Assembly (NCBI RefSeq): GCF_031202265.1
Contig: NZ_CP100604.1
Coordinates: 5,500,501-5,564,500, forward strand
Direction: 5' to 3'
From: Bradyrhizobium sp. Ash2021
GTDB taxonomy: Bacteria; Pseudomonadota; Alphaproteobacteria; Rhizobiales; Xanthobacteraceae
Length of the DNA: 64,000 nucleotides
The notes under the pieces are model-generated. The model did not search any database and was not told the origin of the DNA. It worked only from the letters and a program-made list of their open reading frames with translations. The position numbers were made by a program, and so were the translations under genes. This document shows positions 53,285 to 62,776 of the stretch, piece by piece. The stretch's first letter is position 1. Each line of letters starts with the position of its first letter.

Positions 53285-55624
53285 GTGAAGAGCAAACCCG
53301 ACAATGGCTTTCCGGCCCGGGACGCCATCGTCGCCTTCATCCGTTCGAATCCAGGCAAGGTCGGCACCCGCGAGATCGCGCGCGAGTTCGGCCTGAAGAA
53401 CGCCGACCGCGTCGAGCTGAAACGCATCCTGCGTGAACTGGCCGACGACGGCACCGTCGCCAAACGCGGCCGGAAAATCCAGGAGCCGGCGGCGCTGCCG
53501 CCGACCGTAATGGCCGACATCACCGGCCGCGACACCGACGGCGAACTGCTCGCCACCCCCACCGAATGGGATGAAGAGGAAGACGGCGCCGCGCCGAAAA
53601 TCCGCATCGATGTGCCGCGCCGCCCGCAACCGGGCACCGCGGCGGGTGTCGGCGACCGCGCGCTGCTGCGGGTCGAGAAGACCGATGACAGCGAAGGCAC
53701 GCCCTATCGCGGCCGTGTCATCAAGGTCATCGATCACGCCAGGACCCGGCTGCTTGGAATTTTCCGCAAGCTGCCCAATGGCGGCGGCCGGCTCGTTCCC
53801 ATCGACAAGAAACAGGTCGGGCGCGAATTGAACATCGCGAGCGCCGACAGCGGCGGCGCCGAGGATGGCGATCTCGTCAGCGTCGATCTCGTGCGCACGC
53901 GCGGTTACGGCCTAGCCTCCGGCAAGGTGAAGGAACGGCTTGGGTCGCTGGCGACGGAAAAAGCGGTCAGCCTGATCGCGATCCACGCCCACGAAATTCC
54001 GCAAGCCTTCTCGCCGTCCGCCTTGCGCGAAACCGAGGAGGCAAAGCCGGCGACGCTGAAAAGCCGCGAGGACTGGCGCGAGCTGCCGCTCGTCACCATC
54101 GATCCGCCCGACGCCAAGGATCACGACGACGCGGTTCATGCCGAGCCCGATCCCGATCCGAACAACAAGGGCGGCTATATCGTCCATGTCGCGATCGCCG
54201 ACGTCGCCTTCTATGTCCGGCCGGGCTCGGCGCTGGATCGCGACGCGCTGTTGCGCGGCAATTCGGTATATTTCCCGGATCGCGTAGTGCCGATGCTGCC
54301 CGAGCGCATCTCCAACGATCTCTGTTCGCTGGTGCCGGGCGAGCCGCGCGGCGCGCTCGCGGTGCGCATGGTGATCGGGAGCGACGGCCGCAAGCGCTCG
54401 CACAGCTTTCATCGGGTGCTGATGCGCTCCGCCGCCAAGCTGAATTACGCGCAGGCGCAAGCCGCGATCGACGGTCGCCCCGACGATACCACGGGGCCCC
54501 TGCTCGAGCCGATCCTCAAACCGCTCTACACGGCTTATGCGCTGGTGAAACTCGCGCGCGATGAGCGCGACCCGCTCGATCTGGATCTGCCCGAGCGCAA
54601 GATCCTGCTGAAACCCGACGGCACCGTGGATCGCGTCATCGTGCCCGAGCGCCTCGACGCGCACCGGCTGATCGAAGAGTTCATGATTCTCGCAAACGTC
54701 GCCGCGGCCGAGATGCTGGAAAAGAAGGCGCTGCCGCTGATCTACCGGGTGCACGACGAACCGACCCAGGAGAAGGTTCATAATTTGCAGGAATTCCTGA
54801 AGACGCTCGATCTGCCGTTCGCCAAGACCGGCGCATTGCGCCCCGCTCTGTTCAATCGCGTGCTTAGCCAGGTGAAGGGTCACGATTCCGAGCCGCTGGT
54901 GAACGAGGTAGTGCTGCGCTCGCAGGCCCAGGCGGAATATTCGTCGGAAAATTACGGCCATTTCGGCCTCAACCTTCGACGCTACGCGCATTTCACCTCG
55001 CCGATCAGGCGATACGCGGATCTGATCGTGCATCGCGCGCTGATCCGCGCGCTCGGCCTCGGCGAAGGCGCGCTGCCGGAAACCGAGACGCTGGAAACGC
55101 TGAGCGAGGTCGCGGCACAAATTTCCGTTACCGAACGCCGCGCCATGAAGGCCGAGCGTGAAACCGCCGACCGGCTGATCGCGCATTTCCTCGCCGACCG
55201 CATCGGCGCCACGTTCCAGGGCCGCATCTCCGGCGTCACCCGCGCCGGACTGTTCGTCAAACTCTCAGATACCGGCGCCGACGGGCTGATCCCGATCCGG
55301 ACGCTGGGCACGGAATATTTCAATTACGACGAGACCCGCCACGCGCTGGTCGGAACACGCAGCGGTGCCATGCACCGATTGGGGGACGTTGTCGACGTGC
55401 GTCTGGTAGAAGCAGCTCCGGTAGCTGGCGCGCTCCGGTTCGAGCTACTATCTGAAGCCCAGGTCATTCCGCGCGGCAGAAAACGCGACGGCGGGCGCGA
55501 CGGTTCGCAGGCGCCGGCAAAATCGTCGAAGCCGCATCCGGGCCGCAGCCCGCGCAAGAAGGATCGCAAGCCGGGCAAACCAAAACCCGGCAAACCGAAG
55601 AGAGGCAAGTCATGGCAACGGTGA
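53285..55624 (+). CDS. rnr: Ribonuclease R
   Basis: RNase R degrades structured RNA from the 3' end. The 779-residue protein starts at a GTG directly after the topA stop, so translation is probably coupled. It has an N-terminal winged helix (GTREIAREFGLKNADRVELK), cold-shock-like domains, and the catalytic RNB domain with DPPDAKDHDDAVHAEPD near 273-289. A C-terminal S1 domain (GRISGVTRAGLFVKLSDTGA) and a basic tail (KPGKPKPGKPKRGK) follow. Its last 13 bases overlap a DUF983 gene. Confidence 0.95.
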   Translation: MKSKPDNGFPARDAIVAFIRSNPGKVGTREIAREFGLKNADRVELKRILRELADDGTVAKRGRKIQEPAALPPTVMADITGRDTDGELLATPTEWDEEEDGAAPKIRIDVPRRPQPGTAAGVGDRALLRVEKTDDSEGTPYRGRVIKVIDHARTRLLGIFRKLPNGGGRLVPIDKKQVGRELNIASADSGGAEDGDLVSVDLVRTRGYGLASGKVKERLGSLATEKAVSLIAIHAHEIPQAFSPSALRETEEAKPATLKSREDWRELPLVTIDPPDAKDHDDAVHAEPDPDPNNKGGYIVHVAIADVAFYVRPGSALDRDALLRGNSVYFPDRVVPMLPERISNDLCSLVPGEPRGALAVRMVIGSDGRKRSHSFHRVLMRSAAKLNYAQAQAAIDGRPDDTTGPLLEPILKPLYTAYALVKLARDERDPLDLDLPERKILLKPDGTVDRVIVPERLDAHRLIEEFMILANVAAAEMLEKKALPLIYRVHDEPTQEKVHNLQEFLKTLDLPFAKTGALRPALFNRVLSQVKGHDSEPLVNEVVLRSQAQAEYSSENYGHFGLNLRRYAHFTSPIRRYADLIVHRALIRALGLGEGALPETETLETLSEVAAQISVTERRAMKAERETADRLIAHFLADRIGATFQGRISGVTRAGLFVKLSDTGADGLIPIRTLGTEYFNYDETRHALVGTRSGAMHRLGDVVDVRLVEAAPVAGALRFELLSEAQVIPRGRKRDGGRDGSQAPAKSSKPHPGRSPRKKDRKPGKPKPGKPKRGKSWQR

Positions 55625-56052
55625 GCCCTTCGACGACAGTCTGGACCCGGGATTCCGCGCACGCCGAAAAGCGCAACGTCTGGACCGCAATGAAGCGCGG
55701 CTTTCGCAGCCGCTGTCCCCGCTGCGGAGAAGGCAAGCTGTTTCGCGCCTTCCTGAAGGTCGATGACCATTGTTCGGTCTGCGGTCTCGACTACACGCCG
55801 CACCGCGCCGACGACCTGCCCGCCTATCTCGTGATCGTCATCGTCGGCCATATCGTGGTGCCCACGGTGCTGTGGATCGAAACCGATTATTCGCCACCGG
55901 TCTGGCTGCAACTGGCGATCTATCTGCCGTTCACCCTCTTTGCCTCGCTCGCGCTGCTGCAACCTGTGAAAGGTGCCGTGGTCGGCTTCCAATGGGCACT
56001 GCGCATGCACGGCTTTGACGACAATGCTCCTGCCGACATTCCGCCCGTCTAG
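55612..56052 (+). CDS. DUF983 membrane protein with zinc-finger-like cysteines
   Basis: The 146-residue product has an N-terminal CxxC pair (RSRCPRCGEGKLF) and a second (DHCSVCGLDYTPHRADDLPA), typical of DUF983. Two membrane segments follow (YLVIVIVGHIVVPTVLWI and WLQLAIYLPFTLFASLALLQ). It starts 13 bases before the end of rnr. Its function is unknown; the family is common and often sits near cytochrome or RNA genes. Confidence 0.9.
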   Translation: MATVSPSTTVWTRDSAHAEKRNVWTAMKRGFRSRCPRCGEGKLFRAFLKVDDHCSVCGLDYTPHRADDLPAYLVIVIVGHIVVPTVLWIETDYSPPVWLQLAIYLPFTLFASLALLQPVKGAVVGFQWALRMHGFDDNAPADIPPV

Positions 56053-56096
56053 GCGTATTTTGTTTTGACGAAAAAAGAAAAACCGATGGGGATGGG

Positions 56097-56834
56097 ATGA
56101 CCGAAGCTGCGACTGCCGAAAAGCAAGAAAAGGAAGCCGATCACCATCCCTATTTCCGGCCCAAGGACGCGGCGACACTGATCCTGATCGATCGCTCCGG
56201 TGACAAGCCGAAAGTACTGGTCGGCAAGCGCCACGACAACGTGGTGTTCATGCCCGGCAAATATGTTTTTCCCGGCGGCCGTGTCGACAAGTCGGACAAT
56301 CGTGTCCCGGTTGCCGCGCCGATCACCAGGGAGCTCGAAGCCAACCTGCTCAAGGGCAGCCCGAAGATCGGGCCGTCGCGCGCACGCGCGCTCGCGGTCG
56401 CCGCGATCCGCGAAGCCTGCGAGGAGACCGGCCTCTGCCTCGGCCGCAAGGTCGAACAGCCTTCCACGCTCGACGGCCCCTGGAAGCCATTCACCGATGC
56501 CGGCCTGCTGCCCGATCCGTCCAGCCTGTTCCTGATCGCGCGTGCGATCACCCCGCCCGGCCGCGTCCGGCGTTTTGATACGCGCTTCTTCACCGCGGAT
56601 GCATCGAGCATCGCCCACCGTGTCGAGGGCGTGATCCATGCCGACGCCGAACTGGTGGAGCTGGTCTGGGTCGAGATCGGCTCAAAGCCGCTGGCGGATG
56701 CGCATGCCATGACCAAGAACGTGCTCGCCGAACTCGACCGCCGGCTTGCCACCGGCCCGCTGCGCCACGACGCGCCGGTGCCGTTCTTCCATTTCTACGG
56801 CGGCAAGATGCAGAAGGACGTATTGGGGGCGTAA
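56097..56834 (+). CDS. NUDIX hydrolase
   Basis: NUDIX enzymes cleave nucleoside diphosphates linked to other groups. The 245-residue protein has the fold start ATLILIDRSGDKPKVLVGKR, FMPGKYVFPGGRVDKSDN and the NUDIX-box end IREACEETGLCL. The box is interrupted by a long insert between the GG and REACEE parts, as in the CoA-type branch with extra helices. The substrate cannot be told from the sequence. It is 44 bases past the DUF983 gene on the same strand. Confidence 0.9.
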   Translation: MTEAATAEKQEKEADHHPYFRPKDAATLILIDRSGDKPKVLVGKRHDNVVFMPGKYVFPGGRVDKSDNRVPVAAPITRELEANLLKGSPKIGPSRARALAVAAIREACEETGLCLGRKVEQPSTLDGPWKPFTDAGLLPDPSSLFLIARAITPPGRVRRFDTRFFTADASSIAHRVEGVIHADAELVELVWVEIGSKPLADAHAMTKNVLAELDRRLATGPLRHDAPVPFFHFYGGKMQKDVLGA

Positions 56835-56854
56835 GCGCCTCACACCAAATCCTC

Positions 56855-56940
56855 CGTCATTGCGAGGAGCGAAGCGACGAAGCAATCCATTCTTTCTTTC
56901 CGCCGACCCATGGATTGCTTCGCTTACGCTCGCAATGACG
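56855..56940. repeat. Intergenic palindromic repeat (CGTCATTGCGAGG type), copy 4
   Basis: CGTCATTGCGAGGAGCGAAG begins the element and CGCTCGCAATGACG ends it; GCAATCCATTC and CATGGATTGC are inner arms. Confidence 0.88.
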
Positions 56941-57057
56941 TGGAAACATCCTCCGAACGTTATTCAATTCGCAAGATTCTTCTCAGCCTGACCTGATGGC
57001 GCAGGCCTGATCGCATCCCTATCTCTTCCCCAACAACAACTGCGACGGAATGGGGCA

Positions 57058-58383
57058 ATGGCGAAACGGCAACTCAAGCTCGGCGCGTTCATGCGGCCGG
57101 TCTCTATTCACACCGGCGCGTGGCGCTATCCCGGAGCCTGGCCGGACGCCAATTTCAATTTCCCGCATATCAAAAAGCTGATCCAGAAGCTGGAAGCCGG
57201 CAAATTTGATGCCTTCTTCATGGCCGACCACCTGGCCGTGCTCAACATGCCGGTCAATGCGCTCAAGCGCAGCCACACCGTCACCTCGTTCGAGCCGTTC
57301 ACGCTGCTGTCGGCGCTGGCCGGCGCCACCGAACATATCGGCCTGATCGCGACGGGCTCGACTACCTTCGACGAGCCCTACCACGTCGCGCGGCGCTTCG
57401 CCTCGCTCGACCACATCTCTGGCGGGCGCGCGGGGTGGAATATCGTCACCACGTCAAATCCGGACGCCGCGCTCAATTTCGGGCTCGACGATCACATGGA
57501 GCACGCCGAGCGCTACAAGCGGGCGCGTGAATTCTACGACGTGGTCACCGGTCTGTGGGACTCCTTTGCCGACGACGCTTTTGTGCGCGACGTCGACGCG
57601 GGACTGTATTTCGATCCCGCCAAGATGCACGTGCTCAATCACAAGGGAAAATATCTCTCGGTGCGCGGTCCCCTCAACATCGCCCGCCCCGTGCAGGGCT
57701 GGCCGCTGATCGTGCAGGCCGGCGCCTCCGACGACGGCAGGCAGCTCGCGGCCGAAACCGCGGAAGCCGTCTTCACCGGCGGCGGCAGCCTTCCCGACGG
57801 GCAAAAACTCTATGCCGACATCAAGGGCCGGATGGAGAAAGTCGTCCGCAACCCCGAGCATTTGAAGATCCTGCCCGGCGCGTTCGTGGTGGTCGGCGAC
57901 AGCGCCGACGAGGCAAAGGAGAAACGCGCCAAGCTAGACAGCATGGTGCATTACGACTCGGCCATCGCCTCGCTGTCGGTGATCCTGGGCACCGATGCTT
58001 CGGGCTTCGATCCCGACGGCCAATTGCCGCCGATCCCGGAAACCAACGCTTCCAAGAGCGGCCGCCAGCGCATGGTCGACCTCGCCGCCCGCGACAAGCT
58101 CACGGTGCGGCAACTCGCGCAGCGCGTCGGCGGCTATGGCGGCTTGTCGTTCGTCGGTACGCCGGTGACGATCGCCGACCAGATGGAGGAATGGCTGACC
58201 ACCAACGGCTGCGACGGTTTCAACATCATGTTCCCGTATCTGCCCGCCGGCCTCGACGATTTCGTCGACAAGGTGGTGCCGGAACTGCAGAAACGCGGGA
58301 TTTTCCGCAAGGAATACGAGGGCCGCACGTTGCGGGAGAATCTGGGCCTGCCGCGGCCGAAAAACCGGTTCTTTGAGGCCTAA
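57058..58383 (+). CDS. LLM-class FMN-dependent monooxygenase (NtaA/SnaA/DszA type)
   Basis: The 441-residue protein is a flavin-dependent monooxygenase of the bacterial-luciferase fold. It has LGAFMRPVSIHTGAWRYPGA, FDAFFMADHLAV, LSALAGATEHIGLIATGSTT and RRFASLDHISGGRAGWNIVT, the signature of nitrilotriacetate and desulfurisation-type enzymes. The late ARPVQGWPLIVQAGASDDGR is typical too. The substrate is unknown and a flavin reductase must be encoded elsewhere. Confidence 0.92.
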   Translation: MAKRQLKLGAFMRPVSIHTGAWRYPGAWPDANFNFPHIKKLIQKLEAGKFDAFFMADHLAVLNMPVNALKRSHTVTSFEPFTLLSALAGATEHIGLIATGSTTFDEPYHVARRFASLDHISGGRAGWNIVTTSNPDAALNFGLDDHMEHAERYKRAREFYDVVTGLWDSFADDAFVRDVDAGLYFDPAKMHVLNHKGKYLSVRGPLNIARPVQGWPLIVQAGASDDGRQLAAETAEAVFTGGGSLPDGQKLYADIKGRMEKVVRNPEHLKILPGAFVVVGDSADEAKEKRAKLDSMVHYDSAIASLSVILGTDASGFDPDGQLPPIPETNASKSGRQRMVDLAARDKLTVRQLAQRVGGYGGLSFVGTPVTIADQMEEWLTTNGCDGFNIMFPYLPAGLDDFVDKVVPELQKRGIFRKEYEGRTLRENLGLPRPKNRFFEA

Positions 58384-58519
58384 TTCGCGGAAATCATGCC
58401 AGTTTTTGCCTCCAAAACCTTGACTTTGGGCGGATCGAGGCTAGGTTGCGCGGCAAATGCGGGCCGATTTGGCCGGCTCCTGATATCCCTAAATACCCCT
58501 GCACATCGAGGTTCTGAAC

Positions 58520-58687
58520 ATGGCCAAAGCGGTCACCATCAAGGTCAAGCTCGTTTCGACGGCGGACACCGGCTTCTATTACGTCGCCAAGAAGAATTCG
58601 CGCACCATGACCGACAAGCTGGTCAAGAAGAAGTACGACCCGGTCGCGCGCAAGCACGTCGAGTTCAAGGAATCGAAGATCAAGTAA
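58520..58687 (+). CDS. rpmG: 50S ribosomal protein L33
   Basis: The 55-residue product begins [20 protein letters not shown] and continues [20 protein letters not shown] and [10 protein letters not shown]. This matches L33 of the kind without zinc-binding cysteines. It is a stand-alone gene between the monooxygenase and a strong terminator. The ATG is preceded by GAGG, ten bases upstream. Confidence 0.95.
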   Translation: MAKAVTIKVKLVSTADTGFYYVAKKNSRTMTDKLVKKKYDPVARKHVEFKESKIK

Positions 58688-58712
58688 GCGTAGCCACGCT
58701 GAGTCGATTTGA

Positions 58713-58736
58713 ACGGGGCCTCGCGGCCCCGTTTTT
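58713..58736 (+). terminator. Rho-independent terminator of rpmG
   Basis: ACGGGGCC, TCG and a matching GGCCCCGT form a hairpin followed by TTTTT. The tail unit GTTTTTGATTCCGCC is then repeated so that CCGTTTTTGATT occurs three times, to about 58772. Confidence 0.88.
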
Positions 58737-58770
58737 GATTCCGCCGTTTTTGATTCCGCCGTTTTTGATT

Positions 58771-60003
58771 CTAGGCTGCCTTGAGCAATGGCGGCTCGCT
58801 CGGCCGGATCAGCGCGAACGCCACCTGAATGATGCCGCCCGCGAGCCCCAGCGCGACGCCGATCCGCCAGGCCATCGTGTAGGAGCCGAGCGCGTCGTAC
58901 AGCACCCCGCCGCCGAAGGCGCCGAGGAAGCTGCCGAGCTGATGGCTCATGAAGGCGAGACCCTGGATCATCGCCTGCCATTTCAGCCCGAACATTTCGG
59001 CAACCGCACCCGCCACCAGCGGCCCGACGCCCATCCACAGAAAACCCATGATGGCGCCGAACAGCAGCGTGGTCGCCGGCGTCGGCGGCAGCATGAAGTA
59101 CCAGGCGAGCGCGATCGACCGGAATATGTAGATGCCGCCGAGCAGCGCCAGCTTGTTCCCGCGTCCGCCGGCCCAGCCGAAGAACAGGCTGCCGAGTACG
59201 TTGAAGCCGCCGATCATGCCGAGCGTCTGCGCGCTCAGCATCGGATCGAGCCCGCAGATCGCCAGATAAGACGGCAGATGCGTGGTGAGGAACACGAGCT
59301 GCATGCCGCAGACGAAATAGGCGCAGGTCATCACCACGAACGAGGCGTTGCCGAACGCGACCTTGACCGCGACGCCGGCCGAGGTGTTGCCGATGTCGTC
59401 CGACGACAGCTTTGGCAACGGGACCTTGTCGACGCCACCGGCGAACCAGGCCGCCGGAATCAGCGCCAGCGACAGGATCACGAAACCGGCGAGCCCGACC
59501 CGCCAGCCGTAGCCTTCATTGAGGATCTGCCCGAGCGGCGCCGACAACAAGGCGCCGAGCGATCCGGCGCCCGAAACCATGCCCAGCACTGTGCTGCGCA
59601 CGCTGGTGGGCACCGCGCGCGCGGCCACCGACATCGCGATCGCCGCCGCGGTGCAGGCCAGCGACATCCCGATCAGCACGCCGCCGCCGATCATGACCGC
59701 GAGAAAACCGTGCGCGCTCGCCATCAGCGCAAGGCCCGCGATATAAAACATCGCGCCGATCACCATGATGGCGCGAAAGCCGTAACGCACGGTCAGCGCA
59801 CCGGCGAGCGGCTGCAGGAATCCCCAGGCCAGGTTCTGCACGGCAATCGCGAGCGTGAAGTCGGAAACGGAGATGCCGATGTCGTGCGTCAGCGGCTGCA
59901 TGAAGATGCCGAGCGACTGCCGCAGGCCCATGCTCAGCGTCAGCATCAGCGACGCGCCGATCAGGATGGGAAGCGTGGGACGCAGGAGTTGCAGCAGGGG
60001 CAT
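58771..60003 (-). CDS. MFS transporter
   Basis: The 410-residue protein has twelve hydrophobic segments and starts MPLLQLLRPTLPILIGASLM. The loop 2-3 region (LAGALTVRYGFRAIMVIGAM) carries the D/R-type MFS signature in relaxed form. Segments such as VSGAGSLGALLSAPLGQILN resemble oxalate/formate-type or cyanate-type carriers, but the substrate is not evident. It is divergent from a TetR regulator with a palindromic operator between, so expression is likely ligand-controlled. Confidence 0.9.
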   Translation of the reverse strand: MPLLQLLRPTLPILIGASLMLTLSMGLRQSLGIFMQPLTHDIGISVSDFTLAIAVQNLAWGFLQPLAGALTVRYGFRAIMVIGAMFYIAGLALMASAHGFLAVMIGGGVLIGMSLACTAAAIAMSVAARAVPTSVRSTVLGMVSGAGSLGALLSAPLGQILNEGYGWRVGLAGFVILSLALIPAAWFAGGVDKVPLPKLSSDDIGNTSAGVAVKVAFGNASFVVMTCAYFVCGMQLVFLTTHLPSYLAICGLDPMLSAQTLGMIGGFNVLGSLFFGWAGGRGNKLALLGGIYIFRSIALAWYFMLPPTPATTLLFGAIMGFLWMGVGPLVAGAVAEMFGLKWQAMIQGLAFMSHQLGSFLGAFGGGVLYDALGSYTMAWRIGVALGLAGGIIQVAFALIRPSEPPLLKAA

Positions 60004-60068
60004 TGTTCTTGTTCTCCCTCTCGGCCGCGAATCGAAAGCCGCGTCCTGCCATTGGCGTCAGATTTAGG

Positions 60069-60084
60069 TACACAGACCTGTGTA
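60069..60084. promoter_or_regulatory. Palindromic operator in the MFS-TetR divergent promoter
   Basis: TACACAG and CTGTGTA flank two bases (AC) in the 133-base gap between the two genes, a typical TetR-family operator. It lies 66 bases from the MFS start and 53 bases from the TetR start. Confidence 0.7.
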
Positions 60085-60136
60085 ATTAGTCTAGAAGGTG
60101 ATGCTGCTGTCAAGGCAAAAGGACTTACGCGCCCGC

Positions 60137-60781
60137 ATGGCACCCCTGCCCGCCAAACCGCCCATGAAAGAGCGGATCCTCGAAACCGCCGATCGCCTGT
60201 TTTATCTGCAGGGCATCCGCGCCATCGGCGTCGACACCATCGCGGCCGAAATCGGCATCAGCAAGCGCACGCTGTACAATCATTTCCCGTCCAAGGATGC
60301 GCTGATATCAGCCTATCTGGCCCGCCGCTTCGTGCAGCCACAGCCCTCCGACAAACCGCCGGCCGAACAGATTCTCGGCACATTCGACCGGCTGGAGCGA
60401 GGCTTCGCCAGCAAAGGTTTTCGCGGCTGCCCCTTCGTCAACGCGGTCGCCGAACTCGGCGCCGAGGATAAATCGGTGCGAAAGATCGCGGTCGCGTTCA
60501 AGGAAAGTCGCCGTCTCTGGTTTCGCGATTTGCTGCTTCAGCTCGGCGTCACCGATGCGGAAGGCCTTGCGACGCAACTGACATTGCTGGTCGACGGCTC
60601 GATCGCGCAGGACCTGGTGCGCAACGATCCGTCGATGGCGCGCGCGGCGAAGGAAGCCGCACGGGTGCTGCTTGGGAATGCCGGGGTTGATGTTGATGGC
60701 GCTGATGCGCCTGACAAGCCGCAACGCGTAAAAAAGCGTGCTTCCGCTAGAACTCTGTCATCACCCGAAAGCGGGGAATGA
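60137..60781 (+). CDS. TetR-family transcriptional regulator
   Basis: The 214-residue protein has the TetR helix-turn-helix near its start (RILETADRLFYLQGIRAIGV, DTIAAEIGISKRTLYNHFPS). A helical ligand domain and a Lys/Arg-rich tail (PQRVKKRASARTLSS) follow. The start at 60137 (MAPLPAKPPMKERILE) is chosen; the frame is open 13 codons further upstream. It probably represses itself and the divergent MFS gene through the palindrome between them. Confidence 0.9.
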   Translation: MAPLPAKPPMKERILETADRLFYLQGIRAIGVDTIAAEIGISKRTLYNHFPSKDALISAYLARRFVQPQPSDKPPAEQILGTFDRLERGFASKGFRGCPFVNAVAELGAEDKSVRKIAVAFKESRRLWFRDLLLQLGVTDAEGLATQLTLLVDGSIAQDLVRNDPSMARAAKEAARVLLGNAGVDVDGADAPDKPQRVKKRASARTLSSPESGE

Positions 60782-60790
60782 TTGCTAAGA

Positions 60791-62164
60791 TCACGCTGCG
60801 GCCGCCACCACGCGGTTACGGCCGTCATGCTTGGCGCGGTAGAGCGCGGTGTCGGCGCGCTTCAGCACGTCGGCGATGGCCTCGCCCTTGCGCTCCAGCG
60901 TCGACAGGCCGATCGAGATCGTGACCTCGATGCGCTTGGTCCCCTTGTTGACGGCAAAGGTTTCGCCGGCGATGGAGCGGCGCAGCCGCTCGGCCACCAT
61001 GCCCGCGACATGCAGGTCGGTCTCCGGCATCACGATGACGAATTCCTCGCCGCCATAGCGGCAGGCGAGATCGATGCCGCGGATCGATTTGCGGATCCGC
61101 ACCGCGAATTCGCGCAGCACGTCGTCGCCGGCGTCGTGGCCGTAATTGTCGTTGATCGCCTTGAAGAAGTCGATGTCGAGGATCATCAGCGCCAGCGGCT
61201 TGCCGCGGCTCGCGGCCTGTTCGGTAAGCGTGGCAAGATGGCTTTCCATATAGCGGCGGTTATGCAGGCCGGTCAGCGCATCCGTGATCGCCATTTCGAT
61301 CGAGTTCTGCACGTTATCGCGCAGATGGTCGGTGTAGCGCCGTTTGCGGATCTGGGTGCGCGCCCGCGCCAGCAATTCGTTCTTGTCGACCGGGCGCAGC
61401 AAATAATCGTTGACGCCGATCTCGAGCCCGCGCAGCAGCCGCGCATTGTTGTCGGCATCCGAGATCGCAAGGATCGGCACCTGCCGGGTCCGCTCCAGCG
61501 AGCGCGCCTGACTGCACAGCCGCAGGCCGTCGAAATTTTCGAGGCTGAGCGAGACGATCAGGAGATCGTAATTGCCCTCGGCGGCGTGAAACAGGGCTTC
61601 CGCCGGATTGGTCTCGACGTCGACGGTATGCTCGGTGCTGAGCAGCGGCGCCAGCCGCTCGTAGGACGACGGCCGGTCGTCGACAAGAAGGATACGGCCG
61701 CCCATACCCTTGTCGGAGATGGCGCTGCGCTCGGGCGCCTCCATGCCGATCTCGAGCGAGGTGATGGCGCGCATGCGCAACTCATCGGTCATCATCTTCA
61801 GCCGCGTCAGCGAACGCACGCGCGCGATCAGCACGACGTCGGACACCGGCTTGGTCAGGAAATCGTCGGCGCCGGCTTCCAGTCCGCGGACGCGGTCGGC
61901 CGGGCTGTCCAGCGCCGTGACGATCACGACCGGAATGAAATGCGTGGCTGGATTCGACTTCAGGCGGCGGCAGACTTCGAAGCCGTCCATGTCAGGCATC
62001 ATCACGTCGAGCAGGATAATGTCGCATTCGGAGCGCGAGCAGACGTCCAGCGCCTCGGCGCCGTTGGAGGCGGTCAGCACATCGAAATATTCGGCCGACA
62101 GACGGGCTTCCAACAGTTTGACGTTGGCGGGGACGTCATCGATCACAAGGATACGCGCGGACAT
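60791..62164 (-). CDS. pleD: Response regulator / diguanylate cyclase PleD
   Basis: PleD makes cyclic di-GMP when phosphorylated and drives the swarmer-to-stalk type switch in alphaproteobacteria. The 457-residue protein has a receiver domain with Asp53 in LLDVMMPDMDG, a second receiver-like adaptor domain (about 157-272) that lacks the usual phosphorylation pattern, and a GGDEF domain. The catalytic GGEEF is at 371-375, with the inhibitory site RGID at 362-365 five residues upstream, so product feedback should work. It follows divK by 14 bases on the same strand, the classic divK-pleD operon. Confidence 0.96.
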   Translation of the reverse strand: MSARILVIDDVPANVKLLEARLSAEYFDVLTASNGAEALDVCSRSECDIILLDVMMPDMDGFEVCRRLKSNPATHFIPVVIVTALDSPADRVRGLEAGADDFLTKPVSDVVLIARVRSLTRLKMMTDELRMRAITSLEIGMEAPERSAISDKGMGGRILLVDDRPSSYERLAPLLSTEHTVDVETNPAEALFHAAEGNYDLLIVSLSLENFDGLRLCSQARSLERTRQVPILAISDADNNARLLRGLEIGVNDYLLRPVDKNELLARARTQIRKRRYTDHLRDNVQNSIEMAITDALTGLHNRRYMESHLATLTEQAASRGKPLALMILDIDFFKAINDNYGHDAGDDVLREFAVRIRKSIRGIDLACRYGGEEFVIVMPETDLHVAGMVAERLRRSIAGETFAVNKGTKRIEVTISIGLSTLERKGEAIADVLKRADTALYRAKHDGRNRVVAAAA

Positions 62165-62178
62165 CGAAATTCTACTCC

Positions 62179-62544
62179 CTACCCGATAAAACGCCTTACC
62201 GTCTCAATGAACTTGCCGACCGAAATAGGTTTGGACAAATATGCCTCGCAGCCGCCTTCGCGGATGCGTTCTTCGTCGCCCTTCATGGCAAAGGCGGTGA
62301 CCGCGACCACCGGTATCGTGCGCAGTTCCGGATCGTCCTTGATCCAGCGCGTGACTTCGAGACCGGAAACCTGCGGCAGCTGGATATCCATCAGAATAAG
62401 ATCGGGACGCAGCTTGCGGACGAGATCGAGCGCCTCGAAGCCGTTGCTGGTGCCCGAAGTTTGATAGCCATGCGCTTCCAACAGGTCGCGAAAGAGCTTC
62501 ATATTGAGCTCGTTGTCCTCCACGATCAGGACGGTTTTTGCCAT
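62179..62544 (-). CDS. divK: Single-domain response regulator DivK
   Basis: DivK carries phosphate between DivJ and PleC and controls the CtrA cell-cycle pathway. The 121-residue protein is one receiver domain: [20 protein letters not shown], phospho-acceptor Asp53 in [19 protein letters not shown], and the conserved Thr and Lys in [13 protein letters not shown] and AYLSKPISV. It precedes pleD. Its length is standard. Confidence 0.97.
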   Translation of the reverse strand: MAKTVLIVEDNELNMKLFRDLLEAHGYQTSGTSNGFEALDLVRKLRPDLILMDIQLPQVSGLEVTRWIKDDPELRTIPVVAVTAFAMKGDEERIREGGCEAYLSKPISVGKFIETVRRFIG

Positions 62545-62776
62545 CCCGCCCCTCCCAATCCTTTAAGGAGACAGGCCCGGATGCGGTGCGTCAGCCACCG
62601 CCGCCGGGCGTGTCGAAATGTGAATTCAAACTAGCGCCAGATTCGCTCTAACCCGTTAAGCCCGAGGGCCGTCTTTATGAGAAGTGGTTTCCACTTGCTT
62701 GAACAGTTTCCGCAGACTCGGGCATGATGGGTCCCTAGATAGAGATCATAAGTTAACGGAAAGGCAAACCGGTCAG

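Noticed and set aside
60782..62464. A 560-codon plus-strand frame
   Set aside because: It is antisense to pleD and divK, both clearly real.
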